NCBI GenBank assembly: GCA_037445875.1 | Contig: JBBIJR010000125.1 | Location: forward strand, 1-5,788 | Reading direction: 5' to 3' | DNA from: JBBIJR01 sp037445875 | GTDB lineage: Bacteria > CLD3 > SB21 | Length of the DNA stretch: 5,788 nt | Program-made: the position numbers and the translations under genes | The notes under the pieces: generated by a model | Databases searched by the model: none | Told to the model about the DNA's origin: nothing | Seen by the model: only the letters and a program-made list of their open reading frames with translations | Part shown: positions 5,775 through 5,788 of the stretch, piece by piece | How the letters are laid out: the number at the start of each line of letters is the position of its first letter | How positions within the stretch are numbered: the first letter of the stretch is position 1

Positions 5775-5788
5775 GGCCATTTATATTC
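5734..5788. mobile_element. Left end of a putative IS21-family insertion sequence (partial)
   Basis: The TPR coding pattern ends abruptly near 5733 and the next bases begin TGTCAAGGGCC, followed by CTGATATTCCCCACCC. IS21-type elements begin with TG and carry several copies of a terminal repeat bound by the IstA transposase. From memory, many have ATTCCCCAC-type motifs near the ends. A 16-bp motif at 5739-5754 recurs at 5773-5788 with two mismatches, which fits that layout. The transposase genes (istA, istB), the other end and the target duplication would lie to the right, outside the window. The family name is a recollection, not a search result. Confidence 0.6.
5739..5788 (+). repeat. 34-bp-spaced direct repeat within the putative IS end
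   Basis: AGGGCCACTGATATTC (5739-5754) and AGGGCCATTTATATTC (5773-5788) match at 14 of 16 positions and start 34 bp apart. The second copy is cut by the window edge right after ATTC. The first copy continues with CCCACC, so the same is expected just outside. Confidence 0.7.

Noticed and set aside
1..5788. CRISPR array, tRNA or rRNA genes
   Set aside because: No regularly spaced identical repeats, cloverleaf pattern or rRNA-like sequence noticed. The S23-type remnant is not accompanied by 23S rRNA sequence.

Overview
The window reads as a moderately GC-rich bacterial chromosome or contig. Coding regions are GC-leaning. The intergenic spaces are short and AT-rich, and three of them-strand combinations carry excellent sigma-70-type promoters (-35 and -10 hexamers separated by exactly 17 bp). 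A DUF2723/TMEM260-like membrane protein and a remnant of the S23 four-helix-bundle family hint at the Bacteroidota/FCB side of the tree, where both are common. That placement is only an inference; no rRNA or other phylogenetic marker is present.

Layout. (1) 1-3290, plus strand: two consecutive multi-pass membrane genes, 21 bp apart. The first is a GT-C-fold (GT39/ArnT-like) protein whose 5' end lies left of the window. The second is a complete 670-residue DUF2723 protein, related to the eukaryotic O-mannosyltransferase TMEM260, behind a strong AGGAGG ribosome binding site. They look co-transcribed and may both use polyprenyl-linked sugars outside the cytoplasmic membrane. (2) 3291-3698, plus strand: a near-consensus promoter, a leader of about 88 nt with two potential hairpins, and a very acidic 81-residue protein of unknown function. 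(3) 3738-4018, minus strand: a broken four-helix-bundle (S23/IVP) gene that keeps only its C-terminal half. The break coincides with a 21/22-bp inverted repeat. (4) 4019-4774, minus strand: a complete classical short-chain dehydrogenase/reductase with an intact catalytic tetrad. (5) 4775-4958: a divergent promoter region serving the reductase leftward and the next gene rightward. (6) 4959 to the right edge, plus strand: a TPR protein with six complete repeats that stops abruptly inside the seventh. There the sequence changes to what looks like the end of an IS21-type insertion sequence starting near 5734, with a 34-bp repeated motif running off the window.

No complete novel defence or mobile system is visible. 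The parts most worth following up are the paired GT-C proteins, the strongly promoted acidic small protein with its structured leader, and the two places where genes have been broken (the S23 gene at an inverted repeat, the TPR gene by an apparent insertion sequence).
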